A stretch of 64,000 nucleotides of DNA from CAYMDS01 sp964576705. GTDB lineage: Bacteria > Patescibacteriota > Microgenomatia > Levybacterales > UBA12049. A program made the position numbers and the translations under genes. This document shows, in pieces, positions 35,473 through 44,500 of this stretch. Location of the stretch: the NCBI GenBank assembly GCA_964576705.1, contig CAZNVI010000001.1, positions 1 through 64,000 on the forward strand. Direction: 5' to 3'. Within the stretch, counting starts at the first letter, position 1. Each line of letters starts with the position of its first letter. The notes beneath the pieces are model-generated. The model was not told the origin of the DNA, made no database searches, and saw only the letters and a list, made by a program, of their open reading frames with translations.

Positions 35473-36167
35473 TTATATTTTTGCCAGAAATCCCTTCAGT
35501 TTATTAAGTGCAATTCTTCTCGTGCTGATTTCATTTTTTTCGTCAGATGTCATTTCAGCAAAAGTTTTATTATGGCCGATTGGTTGAAATATGGCATCGA
35601 ATCCGAAGCCGTTATCGCCTCTGGGTGAGACCAAGATTCCTTGTAATTCGCCTTCGAAAAATTTTAATTCATCTTCATTTCTTGCATAACCATAAATAGC
35701 TTTTACTGACGCTTTAAAATTATTAAATTTTTTTGCAATTTCGTATATGCCTTTTATGCCAATTGTCTTTAGAAACCATTTGATTAACGGTCCAGGTAGA
35801 CCATTAAGGCAATCGAGCGATAGGGAGATATCTTCAACGATAAAAGGACCCGTATGATGTTGTAAGGCAGATTGAAGTTTCGCTTCGATTATTCTCTGTA
35901 GATCGATATCTTGTATTTCCGGAAGATCTATATCGAGTAGTTCCACATCGTCTAANNNNNNNNNNNNNNNNNNNNNNNNNNNNNNNNNNNNNNNNNNNNN
36001 NNNNNNNNNNNNNNNNNNNNNNNNNNNNNNNNNNNNNNNNNNNNNNNNNNNNNNNGATCGATATCTTGTATTTCCGGAAGATCTATATCGAGTAGTTCCA
36101 CATCGTCTAATATTGCTTTAACTTCCCTAAATTTATTTTTATTCCCGGTTATAAAATAGAGAGACAT
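35473..36167 (-). CDS. rdgB: Non-canonical purine NTP pyrophosphatase (RdgB/HAM1), interrupted by a scaffold gap
   Basis: The gene is broken only by an artificial N-run (35956-36055) flanked by identical 55-nt copies. Removing 155 nt gives 540 nt, exactly 179 codons plus stop, beginning MSLYFITGNKNKFREVKAIL and continuing into LQRIIEAKLQ. Family landmarks are TGNKNKFREV, VEDISLSLDCLNGLPG and PRGDNGFGFDAIF. RdgB hydrolyses ITP, dITP and XTP to keep them out of nucleic acids. It converges with rpsT, the stops being 2 nt apart. Confidence 0.88.
35901..36110. other. Artificial scaffold gap with duplicated 55-bp flanks (in rdgB)
   Basis: The same 55 bases stand directly before (35901-35955) and after (36056-36110) the N-run. 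Deleting the gap and one copy restores an intact rdgB frame. Confidence 0.92.
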
Positions 36168-36187
36168 GTTAGCCTAATCTTAACACA

Positions 36188-36216
36188 TTGACCAGCTTCC
36201 ATAAATGGAATATAAT
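36188..36216 (+). promoter_or_regulatory. Promoter of serS
   Basis: TTGACC (36188-36193), a 17-nt spacer, TATAAT (36211-36216). The predicted start (about 36223) is immediately before the palindromic element, giving a leader of about 85 nt. Confidence 0.65.
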
Positions 36217-36227
36217 CCACATTAGAA

Positions 36228-36294
36228 AGGTACAAGGTTCATAGGTACAAGGTTCAAGATGTTTAACTCTGAACCTCTGCGCCTTTGCACCTGA
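36228..36294 (+). repeat. 5'-UTR repeat/palindromic element of serS
   Basis: AGGTACAAGGTTCA occurs twice in tandem (36228-36241 and 36243-36256) and its end is answered by TGAACCT (36270-36276) and a later GCACCT, giving a fold-back leader. The word CTCTGCGCCTTTG resembles CTCTGTGACTTTG of the element at 17521. Confidence 0.7.
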
Positions 36295-36307
36295 AAAACT
36301 TCTTTAA

Positions 36308-37582
36308 ATGCTTGATATAAACTTTATAATAGAAAATGCCGATGCAGTTAAGAAAGCTGTCCAAAGTAAGGGAGTGGTGGTCGATCTTGACACCTTAGTT
36401 AAAAAATCTGCAGAGATAAAACCTTTATTGATAAAAGCACAGCAATTAAGGGAAAAGCGGAATAATTTCGCGAAAGAAGTATCTCTTGCGAAGAACGGTG
36501 AACGTGCGCCATTAATCGAGAAAGGAAAAGCACTTAAATTAGAATTAGAGAGTGTCGAATCTGAGCTTAAAAAATTACATGATATAGTTCATCCTCTTTT
36601 GCTATCTATCCCAAATCCAGCTAAGTCAGATGTAAAAATCGGGAAAGATGATACAGAAAATGATGTAATACGAAAATATAGTACGCCGACCAAATTTGAG
36701 TTTACCCCGAAAGACCATATAGCGCTAGGTGAGTCTTTGGACATTATAGATATAGAGAGAGCTGCAAAAGTATCGGGTGCCAGATTTTATTATTTAAAAA
36801 ATGACGGAGTAATGTTGGAGTGGGCTTTAGTACGATTTGCTTTCGATACTCTTATTAAAGAAGGTTTTACACCAGTTACCCCACCTGTACTTATTAAGCG
36901 TGAAACTATGCAGGGCTTAGGGTATATGGAAAATGGGGGAGATGAAGATATGTTCCAAATTCCTTCAGATAATTTAGTATTGGTTGGAACAGCTGAGCAG
37001 TCATTGGTACCTATGCATATGGATGAAACTTTGGACATTAAAGAATTACCTAAAAGATATGTAGGTTTCTCTCCTTCATTTAGACGCGAAGCAGGGTCAT
37101 ACGGGAAAGATACGAAAGGAATTTTAAGGGTACATCAGTTTAACAAAATAGAAATGGTATCCTATGTTTCTAAAGGTTCAGATGATAAAGAACATGAATA
37201 TATGCTTTCACTTGAAGAAAAGTTCTTCCAAGCGTTAGAAATACCTTACCAGGTAATAAAAATGTGCACAGGGGACTTGGGTTTTCCGGCAGCTAGAAAG
37301 TATGATATTGAAGCTTGGATACCTACGCAGGAAAAATACCGTGAGGTAACTTCTACATCTACATGTACAGATTTTCAATCCCGTAGGTTAAAGATTCGTT
37401 ATCGGGAAGGTGATAAAACAGAGTATGTAAATGTACTAAATGGTACTGCTTTTGCTGTAGGTAGAACGATTATCGCTATACTGGAAAACTATCAAAGAGA
37501 AGATGGGTCTGTAGCAGTACCTGAGGTCTTACGAAAATACATGGGAAAAGATTCACTAAAACCTTCAAAACCCAGCCACTAA
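36308..37582 (+). CDS. serS: Seryl-tRNA synthetase
   Basis: 424 residues, the normal length. An N-terminal coiled-coil arm (about 30-110) precedes the class II core with motif 2 (FRREAGSYGKDTKGILRVHQFNK) and motif 3 (LNGTAFAVGRTIIAILENYQ). It charges tRNA-Ser. It has a near-consensus promoter and a long palindromic leader. No T-box structure was recognised. Confidence 0.96.
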   Translation: MLDINFIIENADAVKKAVQSKGVVVDLDTLVKKSAEIKPLLIKAQQLREKRNNFAKEVSLAKNGERAPLIEKGKALKLELESVESELKKLHDIVHPLLLSIPNPAKSDVKIGKDDTENDVIRKYSTPTKFEFTPKDHIALGESLDIIDIERAAKVSGARFYYLKNDGVMLEWALVRFAFDTLIKEGFTPVTPPVLIKRETMQGLGYMENGGDEDMFQIPSDNLVLVGTAEQSLVPMHMDETLDIKELPKRYVGFSPSFRREAGSYGKDTKGILRVHQFNKIEMVSYVSKGSDDKEHEYMLSLEEKFFQALEIPYQVIKMCTGDLGFPAARKYDIEAWIPTQEKYREVTSTSTCTDFQSRRLKIRYREGDKTEYVNVLNGTAFAVGRTIIAILENYQREDGSVAVPEVLRKYMGKDSLKPSKPSH

Positions 37583-37667
37583 TGTTAATGCGAATATAGA
37601 TATTCCTAGTGTTTAATTTTAATTGTACTGTCAATATTAACATCGTTTAGTGAAGCTAAGTTTTTAT

Positions 37668-37697
37668 TTGACATAAATTTTAGTTTCTATACTATAT
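37668..37697 (+). promoter_or_regulatory. Promoter of the candidate ncRNA
   Basis: TTGACA at 37668-37673 followed by CTATAT (37692-37697, spacing 18) or ACTATA (37691-37696, spacing 17). Confidence 0.45.
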
Positions 37698-37698
37698 G

Positions 37699-37830
37699 CA
37701 TAACCTGCTCACTTTCGGTTTGGGAAAGATTTGAGAGGTATGTGATTTTAATATAAAACCTTCTTGTAGGTTTTTAAAGTACGTGTTAGATTAAAAATCC
37801 CCTGCCTTATGTTGGGGATTTTTATTTGAT
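37699..37830 (+). ncRNA. Candidate structured small RNA between serS and secA
   Basis: This gene-free stretch has a promoter, a long hairpin and a terminator. The hairpin pairs CATAACCT (37699-37706) with AGGTATG (37736-37742) with one bulge, then CTCA with TGAG, then CTTTC with GAAAG around a GGTTTGG loop. A second hairpin (AAAACCT/AGGTTTT, 37755-37774) follows, then the terminator. I tried to match it to 6S RNA, SRP RNA, tmRNA, RNase P RNA and common riboswitches by eye and found no fit. It could instead be a secA leader attenuator. No ORF of useful length lies in it. Confidence 0.45.
37793..37826 (+). terminator. Rho-independent terminator downstream of the candidate ncRNA
   Basis: AAAAATCCCC (37793-37802) pairs perfectly with GGGGATTTTT (37814-37823) around an 11-nt loop, followed by ATTT. 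Confidence 0.85.
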
Positions 37831-37839
37831 CCCTCGAGC

Positions 37840-37868
37840 TTTAATTTGAAGCTATAGTGTGCTAGAAT
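37840..37868 (+). promoter_or_regulatory. Promoter of secA
   Basis: Weak -35 TTTAAT (37840-37845), a 17-nt spacer and extended -10 TGC-TAGAAT (hexamer 37863-37868). The predicted start is about 37875. Confidence 0.45.
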
Positions 37869-37876
37869 AAGGTGTT

Positions 37877-37942
37877 ATGACCCGTTCGACAAGCTCAGAT
37901 CTTCGACTCTGAGGTATGAGGCTCAGACTCGAATGAGGTCAT
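37877..37942 (+). repeat. 5'-UTR palindromic element of secA
   Basis: ATGACC (37877-37882) pairs with GGTCAT (37937-37942), then TTCGA with TCGAA, then CTCAG with CTGAG. The word TTCGACAAGCTCAG is related to CCTGAGCCTGTCGAAGG downstream of secA and to the GC palindrome before groEL. Confidence 0.7.
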
Positions 37943-37960
37943 GGTGAATATTATTGAACT

Positions 37961-40717
37961 ATGATTTCATTCTTCAACCGCTTTTTTAACTCCAATGACA
38001 ATGAGATTAAAAAATTAAGTACTTTAGTATCAGAAATAAATTCGCTTGAAAAATCAGTAATGAAATTAAAAGATAGTGATTTTTCGAAAAAGACGGCAGA
38101 GTTTAAAAAACGTATTAGTAAAGGTGAGACCTTAGATTCAATTCTACCTGAAGCATTTGCGTTGACTAGAGAAGCAGCTCGTAGAACAGTGGGTTTAAGG
38201 CATTTTGATGTTCAATTAATGGCTTCGGCAGTACTCGCCCATGGAAAAATAGCTGAGCAGAAAACAGGGGAAGGAAAAACACTTTCAGCAGTCCCGGCTC
38301 TTTATTTACACAGTTTAAACGGAAAAAACGTTCACTTAGTTACAGTAAATGATTACCTGGCACGTCGGGATGCCGGATGGATGGGTCCGGTTTTTCATCT
38401 CTTGGGCGTTTCTGTTTCGTCGATTATACATGACAAATCATATGTTTATGATCCTTCTTACATAGATGAGGAAGCCATCGATTACCGCTTGACTCATTTA
38501 CGTTCTGTTTCACGTAAAGAGGCATACTTATCTGACGTGACATATGGTATAAATTCGGAATTCGGTTTTGATTATTTGCGTGATAATATGGCACGCGATA
38601 AAGAGGAACTGGTGCAGCGTGATTATTATTATGCAGTAGTAGATGAGGTGGATTCCGTATTAATAGATGAGGCCAGAACTCCTCATATTATTTCACAGCC
38701 AGATGAAGAACCGTCTTCTAAATATTATGAATACGCAAAATTAGTAGATAGATTAACTCCTGAAATAGATTATAAAATTGACGAGAAATTACGTACAGCC
38801 CATCTTACGGATCATGGAATCGGAAAAATAGAAAAAATATACGGAATTTCCGATATTTATGAAAAAGAATTTGATACTGTATATCATTTGGAAGCAGCTC
38901 TTAAAGCACGTACGCTTTTTCAGAAAGAAAAAGATTATATCATCCGCGACAATGAAGTAATTCTGGTTGATGAATTTACAGGACGTCTCATGGAAGGCAG
39001 AAGACTATCTGAAGGCATTCACCAAGCGATAGAAGCTAAAGAGGGCGTGTCTATTCAGCGTGAATCAAAAACCTTAGCTACAGTTTCTTTACAGAACTAT
39101 TTCCGTATGTACACTCGATTATCCGGTATGACCGGAACTGCTGTTACTGAAGCAGAAGAATTTCAGAAAATTTATAAATTAGATGTGGTCGTCATACCTA
39201 CTAATAATAATATGATCAGAGCGGATGCTTCTGATGCTGTTTATAAAACAACGCGTGCGAAGTTGTCGGCAATTGTCGCAGAAATTCAGAAAGCGCATAC
39301 CAAGGGACAACCTGTTTTAGTCGGAACGACATCAATTGATAAAAACGAAATCCTTTCGCAACTTCTTCGGAGGAAAGGCATAAGGCATGAGGTGTTAAAC
39401 GCGAAAAATCATATCAGAGAAGCGCAGATTATCGCTCAGGCAGGAAAGAAAAATGCTGTTACTGTGGCGACTAACATGGCAGGACGAGGCGTAGATATCA
39501 TACTTGGTGGCGAAAGTCCGAAAGGTAAAGATGGTAAGCCTCCAGCTAGCAAAGACTTGAAGCAATGGGAAAAAGATCATAAAGAGGTTTTGGAACTAGG
39601 CGGATTGTACGTGATAGGTACAGAGAGGCACGAGTCGCGTCGTATCGATAATCAGTTACGCGGTAGATCAGGACGTCAAGGTGATCCCGGGGCAAGTAGA
39701 TTCTATGTGTCTTTAGATGATGACATCATGAGACTTTTTGGAGGAGATCGGATATCAGGCCTTATGACCCGATTTAAAATGGAGGAAGATGTGCCTCTAG
39801 AACATCCTTTGGTATCCCGTTCTATAGAGCATGCCCAGGTGAAAGTAGAAGGTTTTAATTTCGATATCAGAAAACATTTAGTCGAATATGATGATGTGTT
39901 AAATAAGCAAAGAGAAATAATTTATGGCTTAAGAAGGGAAGTTTTAAACCAGGAAATATCCAAAAAGTCTATTGATACTGATGGAAAAGACTTAAAGAGG
40001 GAGGTTTTAGAGAGGGTAGATAAAACGATTGACACTTTAGTAAATTTAGGGTCTATCGATATCGATCAGGATGGAAAGAATGAGTCGGTTAATGGAAAAA
40101 TTCTCGAGAGATTTTTAACTATCATTCCTTTTGATGAAGCATCGCGTAAGCAACTAGAAAAACAACTAATGCAGTTTAATGACGTAAGTGAAAAATCGGA
40201 TTTTCTGAAAAATATCGCCCATGATATTTATGAGAAGAAAGAGAAACAATTTGGTAGCGAAATCAGTAGAAGCATGGAAAAGTTCGTCATCTTAGGATCC
40301 ATTGATAGATTGTGGATGGATCATCTGAGTGCGATTGATGATTTAAGGGGAGGCATAGGTCTTCGCGGTTACGCGCAGAAAGATCCGCTTATCGAGTACA
40401 AAAACGAAGCGTTTAAAATGTTTGAACAATTACTTTTCGCGATAGATGATGAGATAGTGAATAGAATTTATAAGATACAGGTACAAGCTCCGCATCATCA
40501 GCATCCGCACGTACACGCAAGTACGAATGAGGGAGAGATAGTAGAAAGCTTGGAGCGAAGAGCAGAAGGTAAGAAGCTTAGGGCAAAGAGTATGGGGCAA
40601 AGTGTTGAAGCGCAAGTTAATACATCTTCAGAAAAAAAACCTATTAAGTTAGGTCGAAATGATCCCTGCTGGTGTGGATCAGGAAAGAAGTACAAGCGCT
40701 GCCACTATCCTGACTAG
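37961..40717 (+). CDS. secA: Protein translocase ATPase SecA
   Basis: 918 residues. Walker A region (GEGKTLSAVPALYLH), DEVDSVLIDEARTP, the second helicase domain (MAGRGVDIILGG, RGRSGRQGDPGAS) and the C-terminal SEC-C zinc motif (CWCGSGKKYKRCHYPD) are all present. SecA drives preprotein export through SecYEG. The promoter is an extended -10 type and the leader is a palindromic element. Just after the stop, in the same frame, a second CHYPN-type zinc-tail sequence is preserved (see the separate entry). Confidence 0.97.
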   Translation: MISFFNRFFNSNDNEIKKLSTLVSEINSLEKSVMKLKDSDFSKKTAEFKKRISKGETLDSILPEAFALTREAARRTVGLRHFDVQLMASAVLAHGKIAEQKTGEGKTLSAVPALYLHSLNGKNVHLVTVNDYLARRDAGWMGPVFHLLGVSVSSIIHDKSYVYDPSYIDEEAIDYRLTHLRSVSRKEAYLSDVTYGINSEFGFDYLRDNMARDKEELVQRDYYYAVVDEVDSVLIDEARTPHIISQPDEEPSSKYYEYAKLVDRLTPEIDYKIDEKLRTAHLTDHGIGKIEKIYGISDIYEKEFDTVYHLEAALKARTLFQKEKDYIIRDNEVILVDEFTGRLMEGRRLSEGIHQAIEAKEGVSIQRESKTLATVSLQNYFRMYTRLSGMTGTAVTEAEEFQKIYKLDVVVIPTNNNMIRADASDAVYKTTRAKLSAIVAEIQKAHTKGQPVLVGTTSIDKNEILSQLLRRKGIRHEVLNAKNHIREAQIIAQAGKKNAVTVATNMAGRGVDIILGGESPKGKDGKPPASKDLKQWEKDHKEVLELGGLYVIGTERHESRRIDNQLRGRSGRQGDPGASRFYVSLDDDIMRLFGGDRISGLMTRFKMEEDVPLEHPLVSRSIEHAQVKVEGFNFDIRKHLVEYDDVLNKQREIIYGLRREVLNQEISKKSIDTDGKDLKREVLERVDKTIDTLVNLGSIDIDQDGKNESVNGKILERFLTIIPFDEASRKQLEKQLMQFNDVSEKSDFLKNIAHDIYEKKEKQFGSEISRSMEKFVILGSIDRLWMDHLSAIDDLRGGIGLRGYAQKDPLIEYKNEAFKMFEQLLFAIDDEIVNRIYKIQVQAPHHQHPHVHASTNEGEIVESLERRAEGKKLRAKSMGQSVEAQVNTSSEKKPIKLGRNDPCWCGSGKKYKRCHYPD

Positions 40718-40771
40718 TAAAGCGCAGTCCTGAGCCTGTCGAAGGATAAGAAGTGCCATTACCCGAATTAA
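40718..40771 (+). pseudogene. In-frame echo of the SecA zinc-binding tail, split off by a REP-like element
   Basis: After the SecA stop (TAG TAA) the same frame continues through a REP-like stretch (CCTGAGCCTGTCGAAGG at 40729-40745) and then reads SKDKKCHYPN and stop. This repeats the SecA end (SGKKYKRCHYPD) with synonymous differences. It looks like the former secA 3' end left after duplication or insertion. It is not translated as part of SecA. Confidence 0.6.
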
Positions 40772-40775
40772 ATAA

Positions 40776-41327
40776 ATGAACATACCTCCAAATGCGAAAA
40801 GGGTTTTTAAGGGAATAATTTTTGATGTGTATCATTGGGATCAGGAAGTGTTTGATGGATCTACTGAAACATTCGAGATGCTGAAGCGCCCGAACACGAT
40901 AGAGATAATCGCGACCAGAAATAATAAGATTTTACTTTCACACCAGTCACAGCCAAATAAACACGATTTTTACTCGCCTTTCGGCGGGCGTGCTGAGGAA
41001 AATGAAGAACCATTGTTCACTGCGAAAAGGGAATTATTAGAAGAATCAGGTTTATCATCAAATGATTGGGAATTGTTGAAGATCTATGAACCGATACATA
41101 AAATGGATTGGCAGATTTATTTGTATGTCGCGAGAAACTGCGAAAAGACGAATGAACAGAAACTAGATGCAGGTGAGAAAATAGAAATTATAGAATGTAC
41201 TTTCGAAGAGTTTATTAATATAGTAGAGTCTGAAAAATATTGGGGAAATGAGTTAGTTTTAGATATTTTAAAGATGAAAGGAAAAGGAACACTCGAAGAG
41301 TTCAGGAAGAAGTTATTTTTTAGCTGA
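40776..41327 (+). CDS. NUDIX hydrolase (ADP-ribose pyrophosphatase-like)
   Basis: 183 residues. The NUDIX box is complete: GG at its start, then RELLEESG with the catalytic glutamates. The substrate-side region with YSPFGGRAEE resembles ADP-ribose/ADP-sugar pyrophosphatases. Its last codons and stop (41310-41323) fall within a 42-nt segment also found at the 3' end of the glycosyltransferase gene at 52.7 kb, so its C-terminus was remodelled by a rearrangement. Confidence 0.85.
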   Translation: MNIPPNAKRVFKGIIFDVYHWDQEVFDGSTETFEMLKRPNTIEIIATRNNKILLSHQSQPNKHDFYSPFGGRAEENEEPLFTAKRELLEESGLSSNDWELLKIYEPIHKMDWQIYLYVARNCEKTNEQKLDAGEKIEIIECTFEEFINIVESEKYWGNELVLDILKMKGKGTLEEFRKKLFFS

Positions 41328-41351
41328 GACGTCGATTTTCCAAATAGGGCT
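41310..41351 (-). pseudogene. Remnant of a glycosyltransferase 3' end
   Basis: Forty of 42 bases match 52733-52774, the 3' end of the GT2 gene. On the minus strand it still reads SPIWKIDVSAKK and stop, against SPIWEIDVSTKK in the intact gene. Upstream of it the similarity is lost. It overlaps the NUDIX stop codon on the other strand. Confidence 0.7.
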
Positions 41352-41461
41352 GCGTGATAGTCTACTTAGGTGACAGTTTAATTTAATACTAAATAATAAA
41401 AATCATATTATAATTTATTGTTATTGTACCCAGAATACAGCATAGATTCCTAATAATTGCT

Positions 41462-41490
41462 TTGTAATTACTTATCGTTTCTGTTATCCT
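41462..41490 (+). promoter_or_regulatory. Promoter of the first giant surface protein
   Basis: TTGTAA (41462-41467), a 17-nt spacer, TATCCT (41485-41490). The ~23-nt leader holds a hairpin GACGT-TCTTTT-ACGTC (41498-41513) just before the ATG at 41520. Confidence 0.5.
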
Positions 41491-41519
41491 AAAATCAGAC
41501 GTTCTTTTACGTCTTACTT

Positions 41520-44500
41520 ATGTTGGAAAAGCTTAAAGTCTATTTCCTGCGTCCTAGATTTACATTAAGTAGATTGCAATTTAACCTAATAGCTGTAATA
41601 TTTATATCTTTTGGCTTAACTATCGGTGTCTATCTTACTCTCTCAAATTTCATTCCCCGCATTTTCGCATCTGCATCGCCTTGGACGCAGACAGACTGGA
41701 GCGGGGGAACTTCTTCCGGAACTGTTAATTCTACGGTCACAACCTCTTCTGAAGTTTCAAATACTGATCCAACTACTTCAGTAGGAGATATTACTCTTGC
41801 GACAAATACGGGTTGGTATAACTCGTCGTGGAAGTATAGAAGAAAGCTAACTCTTGATAATACTACGTCTAATCTAGGGGTTACATCAGAAGCATTAACC
41901 GATTTTCCGGTTCTTGTTGTTTTGACCTCCTCAAATATCGACTATTCAAACACACAAAATTCTGGTCAAGACTTAAGATTCACAGATTCTAATGGCACAA
42001 CGCTTCTTTCTTATGAAATAGAGAAATGGGACGAATCTGGAACTTCTTATGTGTGGGTAAAAGTCCCGCAAATAGACATAAACTCCAGTACAGACTACAT
42101 TTATATGTATTACGGAAATTCGGGTGCTTCGGATGCACAATCGGCAACAAATGTTTGGGATAGCTCATACAAAATGGTTCAACATTTTGCAGAAACTTCA
42201 GGAACTACAACTTCTGACTCCACTTCAAACGATAATGACGGAGCCAAAGTTTCGTCTACACAACCAGCATCTACAACAAGTGGAAGGATAGGTAATGCGC
42301 AGTCGTTTAGTAACAACCAAACCGATTTTATTACTTGTGGAACCAATAATGTTCCCACAACTTCGCCTGTAACTTTAGAAGCTTGGGCATACTATGCGGC
42401 AGATCAACCTGGTGGTTATTATTCCTATGTCATGCAACTGGGTAATTACAATAATGATATCTTTGCCATGGCTAGAGAAGCAGGAACGAACCTATTGTAT
42501 TATCCGCAAGCGGGACAAATACGAACTGGACCCGTGCTAGCTACAGGGCAATGGCTTCACCAAGTAATAGTTTTTAATTCAAGTCCTCCGTATGTGGCGT
42601 TTTATATTAATGGCGTGTCTCAATCCGTAACACAACCTTCAGCACCCGTAGCTCCGGGAAGCGCAGTTTGTAATATTGGAAGGTACAATGGTCCAAATTG
42701 GTACATATACGGCTTGATCGACGAAGTTCGTATTTCAAGCTCTGTTAGAAGTGCAGCTTATGTTGCAGCCTCATATCATTCTGAGACAAATGATTTTGTT
42801 AGTTTTGAGTCTCAAGTTGGAACCTACGCTTCGTCAGGAACTCTTACTTCAAACATTCTTGATTCAGAACAGCTTTCGGCTTGGGGAACTTTAACTTACT
42901 CAGGCAGTGGTTCAACAATAGGGGTAAAGGTCCGAAGTTCTAATTCTTCAACCATGTCTGGAGCTGATGATTGGTCATCTTGTTCTTCTGTCTCTTCGGG
43001 AACTGATCTGTCATCTACTGATTGTGCAACCGATGGAGAAAGATACATCCAGTACCAAGTTATTCTATCGACAGCAGATCAGACAACAACACCCACTTTT
43101 CAGGATATCTCAATAGCTTTCTCTTCTTATGACACTACTTCCCCTACCACCAACGCTTCATCTATCAGTATGGCTACAGCTTCAAGCGGTGGAAGAAGTA
43201 TCTCAAGTAATGGTTGGAATAACGCTTCCGGTCCTTACTTCTCATGGACAGCTGGAGCGGATAATGTAGGAGGATCAGGGCTAAAAGGATATTGTCTTTA
43301 TCTGGGAACCGATAGCGCCGGTAATCCCGCTACGGCAAAAGGCGTGCTTGGCACATCTCCCGTATCTACGACAGGCTCAACTTGTCAATTTATCGCTTCT
43401 TCAACGAATATAGATTTGAATACAAGTGGGTATTTGGGATCTGCATTAACTGATGGATCGACCTACTATCTAAATATTAAAGCAATTGATAATGGGAGTA
43501 ATGTATTTTCTGGGTCATCTGCTCAATTTCAATTTAGACAAGACGCTACAGCACCGACTAATGTTTCATATATCTCTGCGGCTTCAGGAAGCTTCGGTAA
43601 TGTTGCGGACATGAACTTCAACTGGCCGGTATCAGGAGGAAGTGCTGCATCAGATAGTAACGCGGGAGTTCTTGGCTATCAATACCAGCTCAACTCATCA
43701 TCAGGAACCTGGAAAGGAACGAATACGTCATCTACCTGTAGTCTGGATTATATTCCTGCCGCAACTGCAAATTATACATTTACTGCTGATGATGAAGACG
43801 ATGTGCAAACTGGGACGAATGTCATTTATTTTAGAACTGTCGATTCATCTTGCAGTACTTCATCAAGCTCAACTTATAGAACTGCCTCTATTTCATACGG
43901 AGGAGCAGCGCCGACGTTTGCAGTCTCATGTGATTCTACGTCTGGTGTTGCAGTTGCACCTTCAAGCGCTACTTCAAACTCTTTCGAACTTGTATGGGAT
44001 GACGCGACTCCTTCATCGGGAAGAACTGTGAGTAAGTATTACTACATGATTAATACATCTCCGCCTTCAACTCTTTCAACCATTATATCAAATACTTCAA
44101 CGTATATTTCAAATAACACAAATACATCGGTAGGCGTAGGAGCACTAACAGGATCGGTGCGAGGATCCAATACGGTATACGTAGTCGCGGTAGATGACGC
44201 AGATAATTACTCAGGAAGCAATTGTGTTAAAGGTACATACACGCTAAATTCCACCAATCCTGATCCGCCTCTCAATCTGGCAGCGACAGACGCTTCGGTG
44301 AAAGCATCATCTCTGTGGCGTGTTTCATTGGGTTGGACTGTGCCAGCCTATAAGGGTACAGGCTCACTTACTTATAAAATTCAACGATCCATAGATAATT
44401 CAATCTGGACAGACGTAACTATCACAACCGGTACTTCATACATTGATACAGTTAGTGAGTCAAGGCTTTACTACTGGAGGGTAGGAGCTTATGACACAAG

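Noticed and set aside
37699..37830. Assignment of the candidate ncRNA to 6S, SRP, tmRNA, RNase P or a known riboswitch
   Set aside because: None of the diagnostic sequences or loops was found by eye.
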